DNA from: Anaerolineaceae bacterium
Lineage (GTDB): Bacteria; Chloroflexota; Anaerolineae; Aggregatilineales; Phototrophicaceae
Length of the DNA: 64,000 nt
Reading direction: 5' to 3'
NCBI GenBank assembly: GCA_002702065.1
Contig: NZXX01000009.1
Span: 248,001-312,000 of the forward strand
The translations under genes and the position numbers were made by a program. Positions 8,782 through 17,225 of this stretch are shown in pieces. Below the pieces are notes generated by a model that was given only the letters and a program-made list of their open reading frames with translations, had not been told where the DNA came from and ran no database searches. Positions within the stretch are counted from its first letter, which is position 1, and each line of letters begins with the position of its first letter.

Positions 8782-9573
8782 CTACTTCTGCTCCCGCCGC
8801 CATGCCTCATATTCCTGACGGCCTTCCTCGTTGAGCGGGTAGTACTTGTACAACGAGCCACCGGCCTCCAGCTTCATCCGGCTGAAAACTTCCCAGTCCT
8901 CATGTTCGCGCGTTTTCTCAGCGACGATTGGAGCCATCTGGGCGGGCACCACCACAGCACCGTCATCGTCGGCAATGATGATGTCACCCGGCAGAATCAG
9001 CGTACCCGCACAGGCAATCGGCACATTGTAGGCCCAGGGGAACAGATGACTCTGCGAGGCGAAATTCGGCGTGAAACCCTTCGTCCACAGCGGCAAATCC
9101 AGCTCCTGAATGCGGGGCCAGTCGCGCACGCAGCCATCGACCACGATGCCGATGCCACCCTGATTCTTGAAGAATGTCGCCAGCATCTCACCCAGACAGC
9201 CGGTATACAGATCGCCAAATGCCTGCACGCACAGGATGTCGCCCGATTGCACACCCGCAAACACCGCCCACAGCGCCGTCCGTTTCTCGATGTTTTCCTG
9301 AGTCTGTCCGGAAGCCACATCTTCGCGCTGCGGCATAAATTGCAGCGTCACCGCCGACCCAACCACCTTCGCCCCCGGTGTGCGCGGCAGCGGCCCTGCC
9401 ATGAATGTCTGGCGAATGCCCATCTTGTGCAGCATGGCGCTGGCCGTCGCGCTGCTGACCTCCTGCATCGCCTCGATCAACGCCGGGTCCGGTCGCTCAT
9501 ACGCCGGGCCTTCAATCGGCAGCTGCACCTGTTTCGGCGCAATCAGTTGGACATCGCTCAAATCTTCAGCCAT
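8782..9573 (-). CDS. RraA-like protein (HMG/CHA aldolase or RNase E regulator family)
   Basis: 263 residues of the RraA/dimethylmenaquinone methyltransferase-like family. Members are mostly 4-hydroxy-4-methyl-2-oxoglutarate aldolases or oxaloacetate decarboxylases, with a few RNase E inhibitors. The active-site signature is present as GCLGEMLATFFKNQGGIGIVVDGCVRDW split around a 20-residue spacer: the Gly-rich loop, then D-G-x-x-R-D with Arg and Asp that bind pyruvate and metal. An N-terminal extension of about 35 residues is longer than in the short E. coli form. With the Gfo/Idh gene at 9704 upstream on the same strand (131 bases away) a catabolic role is more likely than RNA turnover. Its stop codon abuts the AACTG-type repeat. 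Confidence 0.85.
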   Translation of the reverse strand: MAEDLSDVQLIAPKQVQLPIEGPAYERPDPALIEAMQEVSSATASAMLHKMGIRQTFMAGPLPRTPGAKVVGSAVTLQFMPQREDVASGQTQENIEKRTALWAVFAGVQSGDILCVQAFGDLYTGCLGEMLATFFKNQGGIGIVVDGCVRDWPRIQELDLPLWTKGFTPNFASQSHLFPWAYNVPIACAGTLILPGDIIIADDDGAVVVPAQMAPIVAEKTREHEDWEVFSRMKLEAGGSLYKYYPLNEEGRQEYEAWRREQK

Positions 9574-9703
9574 GAAAAGTCTCCTGTAAACAAATCATTT
9601 CTCTGTTGGTCGCAATAACACCGTAATCAGACAGACAGCCAGATAGCCAGATAGAAAACTAAAACTGTCGGCTAACAGGCTATCCAGCTCACGCGCTAAC
9701 CTG

Positions 9704-10732
9704 CTAATAAACCGGCACCATCCGGCGCTCCGTCATGCTGCGGGTAACGGCCTCGGTAAAAGCCATGTATTTCACACCCGTTTCAAAATTGGTGTGCGTG
9801 ATGACTTCCTCGCCGCGTATCGCGTTGATGAATTCTTCCTCCACACGCCAGCCGCCCGCTTCATCGTCCGGGATGGTCACAGGCTGGAGTTCATCGTCGC
9901 CACGCTGACCACCGTACAGCTTGCCGCCTGTAAAACGCAGCGTGCCTTTGCTGCCGTACAACGTCGCCATATCCGGCCCGGCCAGCCCGGTCACGCTGGA
10001 AATGGTCAGCCGTGCCTGCGCCCCACACGCCATCGCCGCCACCACGTCAATATGCTCCGGCACGCGCACAGCCTTCAGCTTGCCGGATTCATCCTTGCGC
10101 ATAGGGGTAAATACCCTGCCGCTGGCACTTAGTTCAGTCGCTTCGCCCACCCACCGCAGCAGGGCTTCGTACCAGATGCCCATCGACATGATATTCAGGC
10201 CGCTCAGGTCATAGTCGTTGCGCCAGTGCAGCGGCGCGTCTGGATCCAGAAAACTGTTCCCGGCACGTATTTCGATGACCAGCACATCACCCAGATAATC
10301 CTCCGCCAGCAGCCGCTGAATCGTCTTGTCCACACCCAGCGTCATCGGCGACGGGACAATCTGCGTGATCAGGTGGGGGTTGGCCTGGGACGCGGCCAGC
10401 ATCGCCTGCGCCTCGGTCAGGTTGCGGGCCATCCGCGCTTCACACATCACGTGCTTTCCGGCGTTCAGCGCGCGAATGGTGGTACGGGCGTGCATGTACG
10501 GCCACGTGCCAATCATCACTGCATCCGTGTCGCCCGCATCGACCAGTTCCCACCAGTTGTGATACACCGTCGGAATATCAAATTCATCGGCAACCCGTTT
10601 GGATGATTCCGGCGTGCGATTACATATGCTGACGATCTCGACACCGGGCATGGCCTGCAAGCCGGGGATATGCTTCTTGCGCGTGTTATCACCTGCGCCG
10701 ATAATGCCGACGCGAATGGGTTTGTCTGCCAT
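9704..10732 (-). CDS. Gfo/Idh/MocA family oxidoreductase
   Basis: A 342-residue NAD(P)-dependent sugar or inositol dehydrogenase-type protein. The Rossmann start is VGIIGAGDNTRKKHIPGL (residues about 7-24), and the GlcNAc-like C-terminal domain follows. In the usual EKP motif that carries the cofactor- and substrate-contacting lysine, this protein reads CEARMA, so that Lys is replaced; activity may be altered or use another residue. Neighbouring genes for an RraA-like protein and a TIM-barrel isomerase suggest a carbohydrate or aromatic breakdown setting. The start is well placed (MADKPIRVGI). The substrate cannot be named. Confidence 0.87.
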   Translation of the reverse strand: MADKPIRVGIIGAGDNTRKKHIPGLQAMPGVEIVSICNRTPESSKRVADEFDIPTVYHNWWELVDAGDTDAVMIGTWPYMHARTTIRALNAGKHVMCEARMARNLTEAQAMLAASQANPHLITQIVPSPMTLGVDKTIQRLLAEDYLGDVLVIEIRAGNSFLDPDAPLHWRNDYDLSGLNIMSMGIWYEALLRWVGEATELSASGRVFTPMRKDESGKLKAVRVPEHIDVVAAMACGAQARLTISSVTGLAGPDMATLYGSKGTLRFTGGKLYGGQRGDDELQPVTIPDDEAGGWRVEEEFINAIRGEEVITHTNFETGVKYMAFTEAVTRSMTERRMVPVY

Positions 10733-10798
10733 ATGCCTGCCTTTGTCTGATCCGGAAGAAGACCGGATTATAACCCATGCCTTTGGCGAGGCGAATTT

Positions 10799-11269
10799 TC
10801 AGGGTGCGGAGTTTGTGCGCAGCAGGTCCTCAACCATGAACCGCTGTTTGAAGGTAAACGCATACGGCGTGGGACCGTGCGCCTCCAGGTGCGCCAGCCG
10901 TTTCGCAGCTTCTGCCAGTGTTGGCTGATGCCCGGCAGGCACCCACCACAGCACCAGATAGGGGCGGTCCATCTTGACGAACCATTCGCGGCGACGGCGG
11001 AAATAATCGACGTGCTCGCTTTTGTAGGCGAAGTCATACAGGGCTTCAATCGACTCCCATACCGTCATATTGATCAGCATATCGGCGTCATTATCAAAGC
11101 GGAAGGACGTGGAGTCGCCGCTGTCGTTCACCATCTGCCAGACAAAACCGGGCGTCTCGCTGCCAAGCTGATTGATGCGCACCAGATTATCCATGAAGTC
11201 TGCCATGACGGGATCGTCAAGCGGGGCAACGGCATAACCAACGTTCAATTGTGCCAGATGGTAGGGCAT
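10799..11269 (-). CDS. DUF3291 family protein
   Basis: 156 residues starting MPYHLAQLNVGYAVAPLDDP, a typical start for DUF3291, with the conserved WESIEALYDFAYKSEH region in the middle and the WWVPAGHQPTLAEAAKRL stretch towards the end. The family has a ferredoxin-like alpha/beta-barrel fold related to antibiotic biosynthesis monooxygenases, and its biochemical role is not settled. AGGA lies near the start (AGGAAGCCTTATG). It is the last of the minus-strand group and divergent from the transketolase gene, with about 110 bases between them. Confidence 0.85.
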   Translation of the reverse strand: MPYHLAQLNVGYAVAPLDDPVMADFMDNLVRINQLGSETPGFVWQMVNDSGDSTSFRFDNDADMLINMTVWESIEALYDFAYKSEHVDYFRRRREWFVKMDRPYLVLWWVPAGHQPTLAEAAKRLAHLEAHGPTPYAFTFKQRFMVEDLLRTNSAP

Positions 11270-11378
11270 AAGGCTTCCTCCTGCACGCGGTTGGGGGCAG
11301 TATAACCCATGCGGACGCTGTCGTTCTAGGGTAGTATTAGAGGGGTAAATTTCGTGCGACTACCTCAGGAGGCATACC

Positions 11379-13367
11379 TTGAGCACCGATCTGCAAACGC
11401 TGGCGATCAACACCATCCGCACGCTGTCGATGGATGCGGTTCAGAAAGCCAACAGCGGCCACCCAGGTTTACCAATGGGCGCCGCCCCAATGGCCTATGC
11501 GCTGTGGACGCGTCATCTGCGGCACAACCCGCATAACCCGCACTGGGCCAACCGTGACCGCTTTGTCCTCAGCGCCGGGCATGGTTCCATGCTGCTGTAC
11601 TCCCTGCTTTACCTGACCGGGTACGATCTGCCGCTGGAACAACTGCAAAATTTCCGCCAGTGGGGCAGCGAAACCCCCGGTCATCCCGAATATGGCGACA
11701 CCCCCGGCGTCGAAACCACCACCGGCCCATTGGGTCAGGGTGCGGTGAATGCCGTTGGCATGGCGCTGGCCGAGGCATTTCTGGCTAATCACTTCAACCG
11801 CGATGGCTATAACATCGTCGATCATTACACCTATGCGCTGGTCAGTGATGGGGATTTGCAGGAAGGTGTCACCGCCGAAGCCGGGTCGCTGGCCGGGCTG
11901 TGGGGCCTGGGCAAGCTGATCTACCTGTACGACAACAATCACATCCATCTCGATGGCCCAACCGATATGGTATTTGATGAGGACACCATCAAACGGTATC
12001 AGGCGTATGGCTGGCACACGATTGAAGTTGAAGAAGGCAACGACCCGGAGATGGTGAGCGCGGCGCTTATCGAAGCCAAAAACGTCAAGGACAAGCCAAC
12101 CCTCATCTCCATCCATACGGTCATCGGTTATGGCAGCCCCAACAAAGCCGGGACAAGTTCGGCACATGGGTCGCCATTGGGCGCGGATGAAGTCAAGCTG
12201 ACCAAAGAAGCGCTCGGCTGGCCACAGGAAAGCTTCTATGTGCCCGGCGAAGCCCTCGAACACTTCCGTGAGGCGGTTGACCGGGGTGCGGTACAGGAAA
12301 GCACATGGCAAAAGGTGTTCAACGAGTGGGCAGAGAAATATCCTGATCTGGCCGCCGAGTGGGATCAGGTGATGCGCGGTGAACTGCCTGATGGCTGGGA
12401 CGCCGACCTGCCGACCTACGGCACCGACAAACAGGTTGCCACGCGCAACGCCAACGGCGCCGCCATTAACGCCATTGCGAAGCATGTCCCCACCATGATC
12501 GGCGGCGATGCGGACCTGGCCGGCAGCACCAAAACGCTGATTAATGGGGAAGCATTTACCGGCAAGCATAAACCCGCCGCGCGCAACCTGCGTTTCGGCG
12601 TGCGTGAACATGCGATGGGCGGCATCGTCAACGGGCTGGCGCTGCACGGTGGCATCATCAAGCCCTACTCCGCTACCTTCCTGACCTTCAGCGATTATAT
12701 GCGGCCTGCCATTCGGTTGGGTTCGCTTATGGGCATCCCGACTGTCTACGTCTTTACGCACGACAGCATCGGCCTCGGCGAAGATGGTCCCACACACCAG
12801 CCGATTGAACACTTCGCTGCGTTGCGGGCGATCCCTAATCTGACGGTGATGCGCCCGGCGGATGCCAACGAATCCGTCGCGGCCTGGCGTACGACCATGA
12901 CGCTCGACGGCCCGGCGGTGCTCATCTTCACCCGCCAGAACCTGCCCGTGCTGGATAATGTGGAAGCGGTTCATGAGGGTGTGCCCCATGGAGCCTATAT
13001 CCTCGATGACTGCGAAGGCACGCCGCAGGTGATCCTGCTGTCGACCGGCAGCGAAGTCCATATCGCCCGTGAAGCCTACCAGACCCTGCGCGAAGAAGGC
13101 GTCAAGGTGCGCGTCGTGTCGATGCCATCATGGGAGTTGTTCGAGGCGCAGGACGAAGCCTACAAGGAAAGTGTGCTGCCTGCCCGCGTAACCGCCCGTG
13201 TGAGTATCGAAGCGGGTGTGACCCAGGGCTGGCACAAATATGTCGGCACCGGCGGCATCGCTATCGGGCTGGACCGGTTCGGGGCCAGCGCACCCTACGA
13301 AGTAATCTACGAAAAGCTGGGCCTCACGCCGCAGGCGGTCGTCGACACGGCCAAGAGCCTGCTTTAG
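11379..13367 (+). CDS. tkt: Transketolase
   Basis: Thiamine-diphosphate enzyme that transfers two-carbon units between sugar phosphates in the pentose phosphate or Calvin-type pathway. Full length at 662 residues. N-terminal KANSGHPGLPMG and GHGSMLLYSLLYL, the ThDP-binding VSDGDLQEGV...YDNNHIHLDG stretch, and the pyrimidine-domain parts (GDADLAGS, VREHAMGGIVNGLALHGG, THDSIGLGEDGPTHQPIEH) are all intact. The start is a TTG at 11379: it sits 6 bases after AGGAGG and gives the expected N-terminus, and there is no better ATG. It stands as a single gene closed by the palindrome at 13374-13399. Confidence 0.97.
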   Translation: MSTDLQTLAINTIRTLSMDAVQKANSGHPGLPMGAAPMAYALWTRHLRHNPHNPHWANRDRFVLSAGHGSMLLYSLLYLTGYDLPLEQLQNFRQWGSETPGHPEYGDTPGVETTTGPLGQGAVNAVGMALAEAFLANHFNRDGYNIVDHYTYALVSDGDLQEGVTAEAGSLAGLWGLGKLIYLYDNNHIHLDGPTDMVFDEDTIKRYQAYGWHTIEVEEGNDPEMVSAALIEAKNVKDKPTLISIHTVIGYGSPNKAGTSSAHGSPLGADEVKLTKEALGWPQESFYVPGEALEHFREAVDRGAVQESTWQKVFNEWAEKYPDLAAEWDQVMRGELPDGWDADLPTYGTDKQVATRNANGAAINAIAKHVPTMIGGDADLAGSTKTLINGEAFTGKHKPAARNLRFGVREHAMGGIVNGLALHGGIIKPYSATFLTFSDYMRPAIRLGSLMGIPTVYVFTHDSIGLGEDGPTHQPIEHFAALRAIPNLTVMRPADANESVAAWRTTMTLDGPAVLIFTRQNLPVLDNVEAVHEGVPHGAYILDDCEGTPQVILLSTGSEVHIAREAYQTLREEGVKVRVVSMPSWELFEAQDEAYKESVLPARVTARVSIEAGVTQGWHKYVGTGGIAIGLDRFGASAPYEVIYEKLGLTPQAVVDTAKSLL

Positions 13368-13373
13368 CGGTGG

Positions 13374-13399
13374 TAGGGGCGAGTCGTGACTCGCCCCTA
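13374..13399. repeat. Intergenic palindrome after tkt
   Basis: A 10-bp perfect stem GGGGCGAGTC/GACTCGCCCC with a 2-base loop at 13376-13397, framed by TA on each side. It follows the tkt stop by 7 bases and precedes the next gene on the same strand. Without a T-run it could stop transcription weakly or stabilise a 3' end. It shares the outer GGGGCGA/TCGCCCC with 38394-38421 and 41453-41472. Confidence 0.7.
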
Positions 13400-13440
13400 T
13401 AATCACACTTACGATTGATGATTGCACACGGAGGGGAATG

Positions 13441-13986
13441 ATGCTGGCATCTGTTGGCCCAGCCACAGCACTGCAATTGCTCGGCGAGGAACATGCCGAC
13501 GTTCGCGCGCTGATTGACGACCTGAGCGACGAAGAAAAAACCCGGCCAGATACCATTCGTTATGGCCTGTATACCGGGCAGGAATGTTCATTTAAGGACC
13601 TGCTGGCACACCTGATCACGTACGAAGCGTATGCGCTGGAGGCCATCGACGCGTGGCAGCAGGGCGAGAAGCATTGGATCATTGATGCCATGCGCGACCC
13701 GATACGCAGCCGTGACATCCATTTCGGCGGCATCGACAGCCGGCGTCCCCTGTCACTGGCGGCAGTGCTGGATGAATGGGAACGCACGCAGTCCGGCCTG
13801 ACAGACGCGATCAGCGCAGTCAGCGAAGATAAGTGGCACCAGCCCGCCCCATTCCAGGATGCGGAACCGACGGATCTGGGCGGCATGCTGGAGGCTATAC
13901 TGGTGGCGCCGCCGCGCCCCATGTACCGTCCCCTGCCGGTCCATATCCCGGATTCGGATGTTTACAGGCGGCAGCTACGCGGTTAG
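13441..13986 (+). CDS. DinB-like/ClbS-DfsB four-helix protein
   Basis: 181 residues. The pattern SFKDLLAHLITYEAYALEAI, with helix-borne His and acidic residues, fits the DinB/mycothiol-S-transferase superfamily and within it the ClbS/DfsB type. Members are metal-dependent transferases or small hydrolases, some giving resistance to genotoxins such as colibactin, but most have no known substrate. Two adjacent ATGs exist; the second (13441) is 6 bases after GGAGG and is preferred over 13438. The C-terminus is rich in Pro and Arg. It stands alone between the tkt palindrome and the convergent gene at 14054. Assignment rests on one motif and length. Confidence 0.65.
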   Translation: MLASVGPATALQLLGEEHADVRALIDDLSDEEKTRPDTIRYGLYTGQECSFKDLLAHLITYEAYALEAIDAWQQGEKHWIIDAMRDPIRSRDIHFGGIDSRRPLSLAAVLDEWERTQSGLTDAISAVSEDKWHQPAPFQDAEPTDLGGMLEAILVAPPRPMYRPLPVHIPDSDVYRRQLRG

Positions 13987-14053
13987 TTCAAGCGCCTGGC
14001 GTAAACCCTGAAAGGCGTCAGGAAACGTGCATCAATGCTGCGGTTGGACGCAA

Positions 14054-14455
14054 CTAATCCTTGCGCAACCGACGCAAGCCCTGGAAGCCCGGCTGACCCT
14101 GAATCGTCCGCCAGCGTTCGCCACCGCCATCGGTGTGCCATTCAATGACGGTCATGCCTTCGGCGTCATCATAGGTCAATGCCGGACGCATCATCAGCAT
14201 CTGGCGCAGCACGCCAATTAACTCACGATTTTCCTGGGCCATCCGCAGCGTAAACCATTGCCCTGGCTGCCATTCAAAGGTGATGGCATTCCCCTGCCAG
14301 TTCCCTTCCATTTTGATGGGCGGTACAGCCTGGGTGCAAACCATCGACAGCGTTTGCAGGCGATTATTCCACAACGTGTGATTCACGCGTTCTTCAATGT
14401 AGTAGGGGCGTGGTTCCGGGGTGGTGTAGAACCAGGTCCGCGCGGTTGTTGCCAT
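14054..14455 (-). CDS. Hypothetical protein, about 133 residues
   Basis: Starts MATTARTWFYTTPEPRPYY at 14455, where GGAG is 8 bases upstream; ATG or TTG codons further up (14464, 14476) are less well placed. The protein is rich in Trp, Met and Arg and looks like a small beta-rich domain (WQGNAITFEWQPGQWFTLRM, then IEWHTDGGGERWRTI). I do not recognise a family. It is the next gene downstream of the eCIS-like effector on the same strand, 122 bases away, so it occupies the place where an immunity protein might be found. Codon use looks like the rest of the window, which speaks mildly against a joint transfer. No function is claimed. Confidence 0.6.
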   Translation of the reverse strand: MATTARTWFYTTPEPRPYYIEERVNHTLWNNRLQTLSMVCTQAVPPIKMEGNWQGNAITFEWQPGQWFTLRMAQENRELIGVLRQMLMMRPALTYDDAEGMTVIEWHTDGGGERWRTIQGQPGFQGLRRLRKD

Positions 14456-14577
14456 GGGTTTCATCTCCGGTGACAAATTTATTGTGATATGGGCGCTAGT
14501 TTACACGAAAATTCCCGGACTCACTAGCAGCTATCACCGAAGCAGGGGACAAACCTGCACCCGATACAGCCATCACA

Positions 14578-17037
14578 TCATAACTTCTCTATGTCCTTGA
14601 AGGGTTCGGTCAGGTCTTGCTGGCGAATCTTTTTGCCATTGATCGTAATATCCTGCCGCACCTCGAAGTCAAGACCCTCCATCTCTTTGGTACGCTGGCC
14701 AAAACGCACATCAGATGGTACGTGGGCTTCTATCTTTGGCGGGCCGATACCCCAATCCAAACGCACAGGCTTGCCATCAATAAGCACTACTGCGTTGTCC
14801 AGATCGCGGCTAAGCATCAACCGTTCAGTGGTCTTACTTAGTTGTCCGGGTTCACCATGCGACAACTTCTTGGCTTCTTGTTCTATACCTTTTAGGTGGT
14901 CAGGGTCCTGAAGAAGTTCGTCGGTAGGATGCTGACGTGGGTCCAGCTTATTCCTTTTACGATATTCGTCGACAGCCTGAGCAAGCCGTTCAGGGTCTTT
15001 CTTCCAGCTCCGGCGCAGTTTATCCTTTGACGCTCGACCCGCTTTTGCCTCCACCACACGCTCCACCCGAAACGTATCGCCGACCTGTTCGCCAATCAAG
15101 CCGTCCGTCAACTGGTTGCCATCCACATCAGTGATTCGATGACCAGCGATCATTTCTTTGGGCGTGCCTTTCAGCACCTTCTGATAATGTTTTTCGATCA
15201 GCGCTTCATACAGCTCGCCTTTCATGTGAGCAATCTCCGGCGCTTTCTTCAGAATACGCTCAATCACGTCATCATCCAGACCCATATGTTTTAACTTCTG
15301 GGCAACCGAGGCCAGCGTCTGCTGAAGCTTGACCGGATCCACGTCCTTGAGTTTCTTACGCCTTCCCCGTACCCACTTCCAGACATGGGCCAACCCTTTA
15401 TCCATCGCCCCGGTGAGATTCGTGTCAACCGTAGAGGTCCATCCACGCTTCGTTGCTTTTTCGGCCCACTCATCTATCCCATGAGCAATTTTCCCAATCT
15501 TCTCGCGCGCTTTGGTGGCAGGTCCGGCAATCGATTCTCCGATTCGTGTGATGCGACCATCCGGTAATTTGGCGATAATCGAGGCATACTTGCCGCTTTT
15601 AACGATCTGATAAGCCCCTGCTGTCAGTGCGCCCAAAACCAGATTGGCCAGAATATTGCCGATCACCTTGCCCTGGTAAAAGACGCGCTCGAAAGCATTG
15701 CCTTCTGTCCATTTTTTCAACACACCCTTGCCGATCTCAGGAAGATTCTTAATCATTCCCCACAGCTGTTTGGCATAATCGACAATCTTTAGAGGGTCTT
15801 TCAGCAGTTCCCAGGCCATCTTCACGATCTGCTTTGCGCCTTCAGGCACATCGGTCAGCGCATCCCACGCGCCAACGGGCAAGCCAGCCAGAAACGCAGG
15901 CAGGTTGATGAAGAAGTCTTTGGCCGCTTCCTTGACTTCGTGCGCCAGCGATGGCAATTCGCCTACGCCATGATGATAGTCAGCACGTTTTAAGGTCATT
16001 TCGACCTGCGCATAGGCGACGGGAAAATGTTTGAGCGCACGTCGGATTTCATCCAGCAAATTGACGGTTGCTCTGGCGCCCCAACCAATACTTCGCATAA
16101 AACTGAAGTGCGCCACCCGGAACGTAATAAATTCATGCAGCAGCCTGCCATTAAACTCATGTTCCTGATCCAGCGATTCCCATTTCTTGAAAATACTGAG
16201 AATCTCAGGAATACCACTGCCATCAAGCTGGCCTCGTCCCTTCAACAAACTGAGCGCTAATCTTAACTGGCTAACATCCGCATCCATGCGACCGTGCCAG
16301 TAATCCTTCAGTTCTTGTGGCAAGCCATTGAAACCGAGCAATTTATGTTCACGCATCGAATCCATCTGTTCCGCATAGCGTTGTTCCATAATTTGCCGCA
16401 CGCGCTCTGCCCGTTCGTTGGAAAGGGCCTTGAACACGGATGATAGTAAATTCTGACGGCGTAAAAGGCTAAAGAGCCGCGGGGCTTGGTCGTGAAGGGC
16501 GCTCGCCTCGATAATCTGTACAACGCGCGCCTGCGACACGGCAGGAAGTTGAACACCAGCTTGGACAACAAAACTCGATACCATATCCCGGATGTCGTTC
16601 GCCTGGTCGGTCACGGTTCCCCCGGAGGCGATTAAACGTCGCCCGCCCGTGCTCCCACCAGCAGCAATGAGCCGTCTTTCATCAGGGCCATTGCGTTGGA
16701 CCCTCAATGCGCCATTAGTCATCATCGGCGCAAGCTCGGCTTCTGCGTACGGGCGTGATTCACGCCGAACACCCCTGACCGATGGCAATTGCCTGTGTGG
16801 AAACGTAGGCTGAGATGAAAGGGATTCAGTATGCTTTGCACGGAGAAGGCGCTGCACGGCTTGATTACCAACCAGCGACTGTAACTTCAGGATAGCGCGC
16901 GGGCCAAGACGATTTGGATCGACTTCATTCGCATCCTCCTCGCTGAGGTGAATTGGAAGCTGCGTAGTAGACGTCACATCAGGACGATGGAGGCTGTTGA
17001 TCCTTTTTGGGTGTGAATCCCCTTTATGGTTCAACAT
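14578..17037 (-). CDS. Large effector/toxin-like protein with eCIS-type N-terminus and nuclease-like C-terminus
   Basis: 819 residues in three parts. First, a polar, disordered N-terminus with the motif LQSLVGNQAVQRLLRAK (residues about 52-68) and later ALRVQR; this 'LQ-VGNqAvqRLL' pattern is common at the N-terminus of proteins encoded with extracellular contractile injection systems. Second, a long helical middle (about 150-590) with hydrophobic Gly/Ala-rich patches near 370-390 and 470-490. Third, a C-terminal region with KGELYEALIEKH, LTDGLIGEQ and VVEAKAGRASKDK, giving Glu, Asp and E-x-K at about 607, 642 and 663-665, the order of a PD-(D/E)xK nuclease core. No signal peptide is seen. 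Base composition looks lower in GC than its neighbours by eye. No injection-system genes are in the window. Function as an injected or polymorphic toxin is inference. Confidence 0.6.
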   Translation of the reverse strand: MLNHKGDSHPKRINSLHRPDVTSTTQLPIHLSEEDANEVDPNRLGPRAILKLQSLVGNQAVQRLLRAKHTESLSSQPTFPHRQLPSVRGVRRESRPYAEAELAPMMTNGALRVQRNGPDERRLIAAGGSTGGRRLIASGGTVTDQANDIRDMVSSFVVQAGVQLPAVSQARVVQIIEASALHDQAPRLFSLLRRQNLLSSVFKALSNERAERVRQIMEQRYAEQMDSMREHKLLGFNGLPQELKDYWHGRMDADVSQLRLALSLLKGRGQLDGSGIPEILSIFKKWESLDQEHEFNGRLLHEFITFRVAHFSFMRSIGWGARATVNLLDEIRRALKHFPVAYAQVEMTLKRADYHHGVGELPSLAHEVKEAAKDFFINLPAFLAGLPVGAWDALTDVPEGAKQIVKMAWELLKDPLKIVDYAKQLWGMIKNLPEIGKGVLKKWTEGNAFERVFYQGKVIGNILANLVLGALTAGAYQIVKSGKYASIIAKLPDGRITRIGESIAGPATKAREKIGKIAHGIDEWAEKATKRGWTSTVDTNLTGAMDKGLAHVWKWVRGRRKKLKDVDPVKLQQTLASVAQKLKHMGLDDDVIERILKKAPEIAHMKGELYEALIEKHYQKVLKGTPKEMIAGHRITDVDGNQLTDGLIGEQVGDTFRVERVVEAKAGRASKDKLRRSWKKDPERLAQAVDEYRKRNKLDPRQHPTDELLQDPDHLKGIEQEAKKLSHGEPGQLSKTTERLMLSRDLDNAVVLIDGKPVRLDWGIGPPKIEAHVPSDVRFGQRTKEMEGLDFEVRQDITINGKKIRQQDLTEPFKDIEKL

Positions 17038-17062
17038 AGCCTGAACATTCGATTTTCATGAT

Positions 17063-17101
17063 CGGATATTTTATTATATCCGAAAAATATCCATTCACCA
17101 A
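17063..17101 (-). promoter_or_regulatory. Sigma-70 promoter of the effector gene, with inverted repeat over the -10
   Basis: On the minus strand TTGGTG (17101-17096) and TATAAT (17078-17073) are separated by exactly 17 bases, and the ATG is at 17037. The -10 box lies within an inverted repeat CGGATAT..ATATCCG (17063-17082, 7-bp arms, 6-base loop), and a third GGATAT is present just upstream. A repressor sitting on the repeat would block the promoter. No dedicated regulator gene is next to it. Confidence 0.6.
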
Positions 17102-17225
17102 GCGGACCTGCAAATGTCATTGCCAGCCATCTTCAACGCATAAAACGCATGTAGGTTTTTGTTGCACGCTAGGTTAAACTTGTGGGCCGAAACCATCCAT
17201 TGGAAACATGACTCAGGACAGCGTT

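Noticed and set aside
11469..13061. A 530-codon open frame on the minus strand
   Set aside because: Antisense to transketolase, whose motifs are complete; this is a GC-driven shadow.
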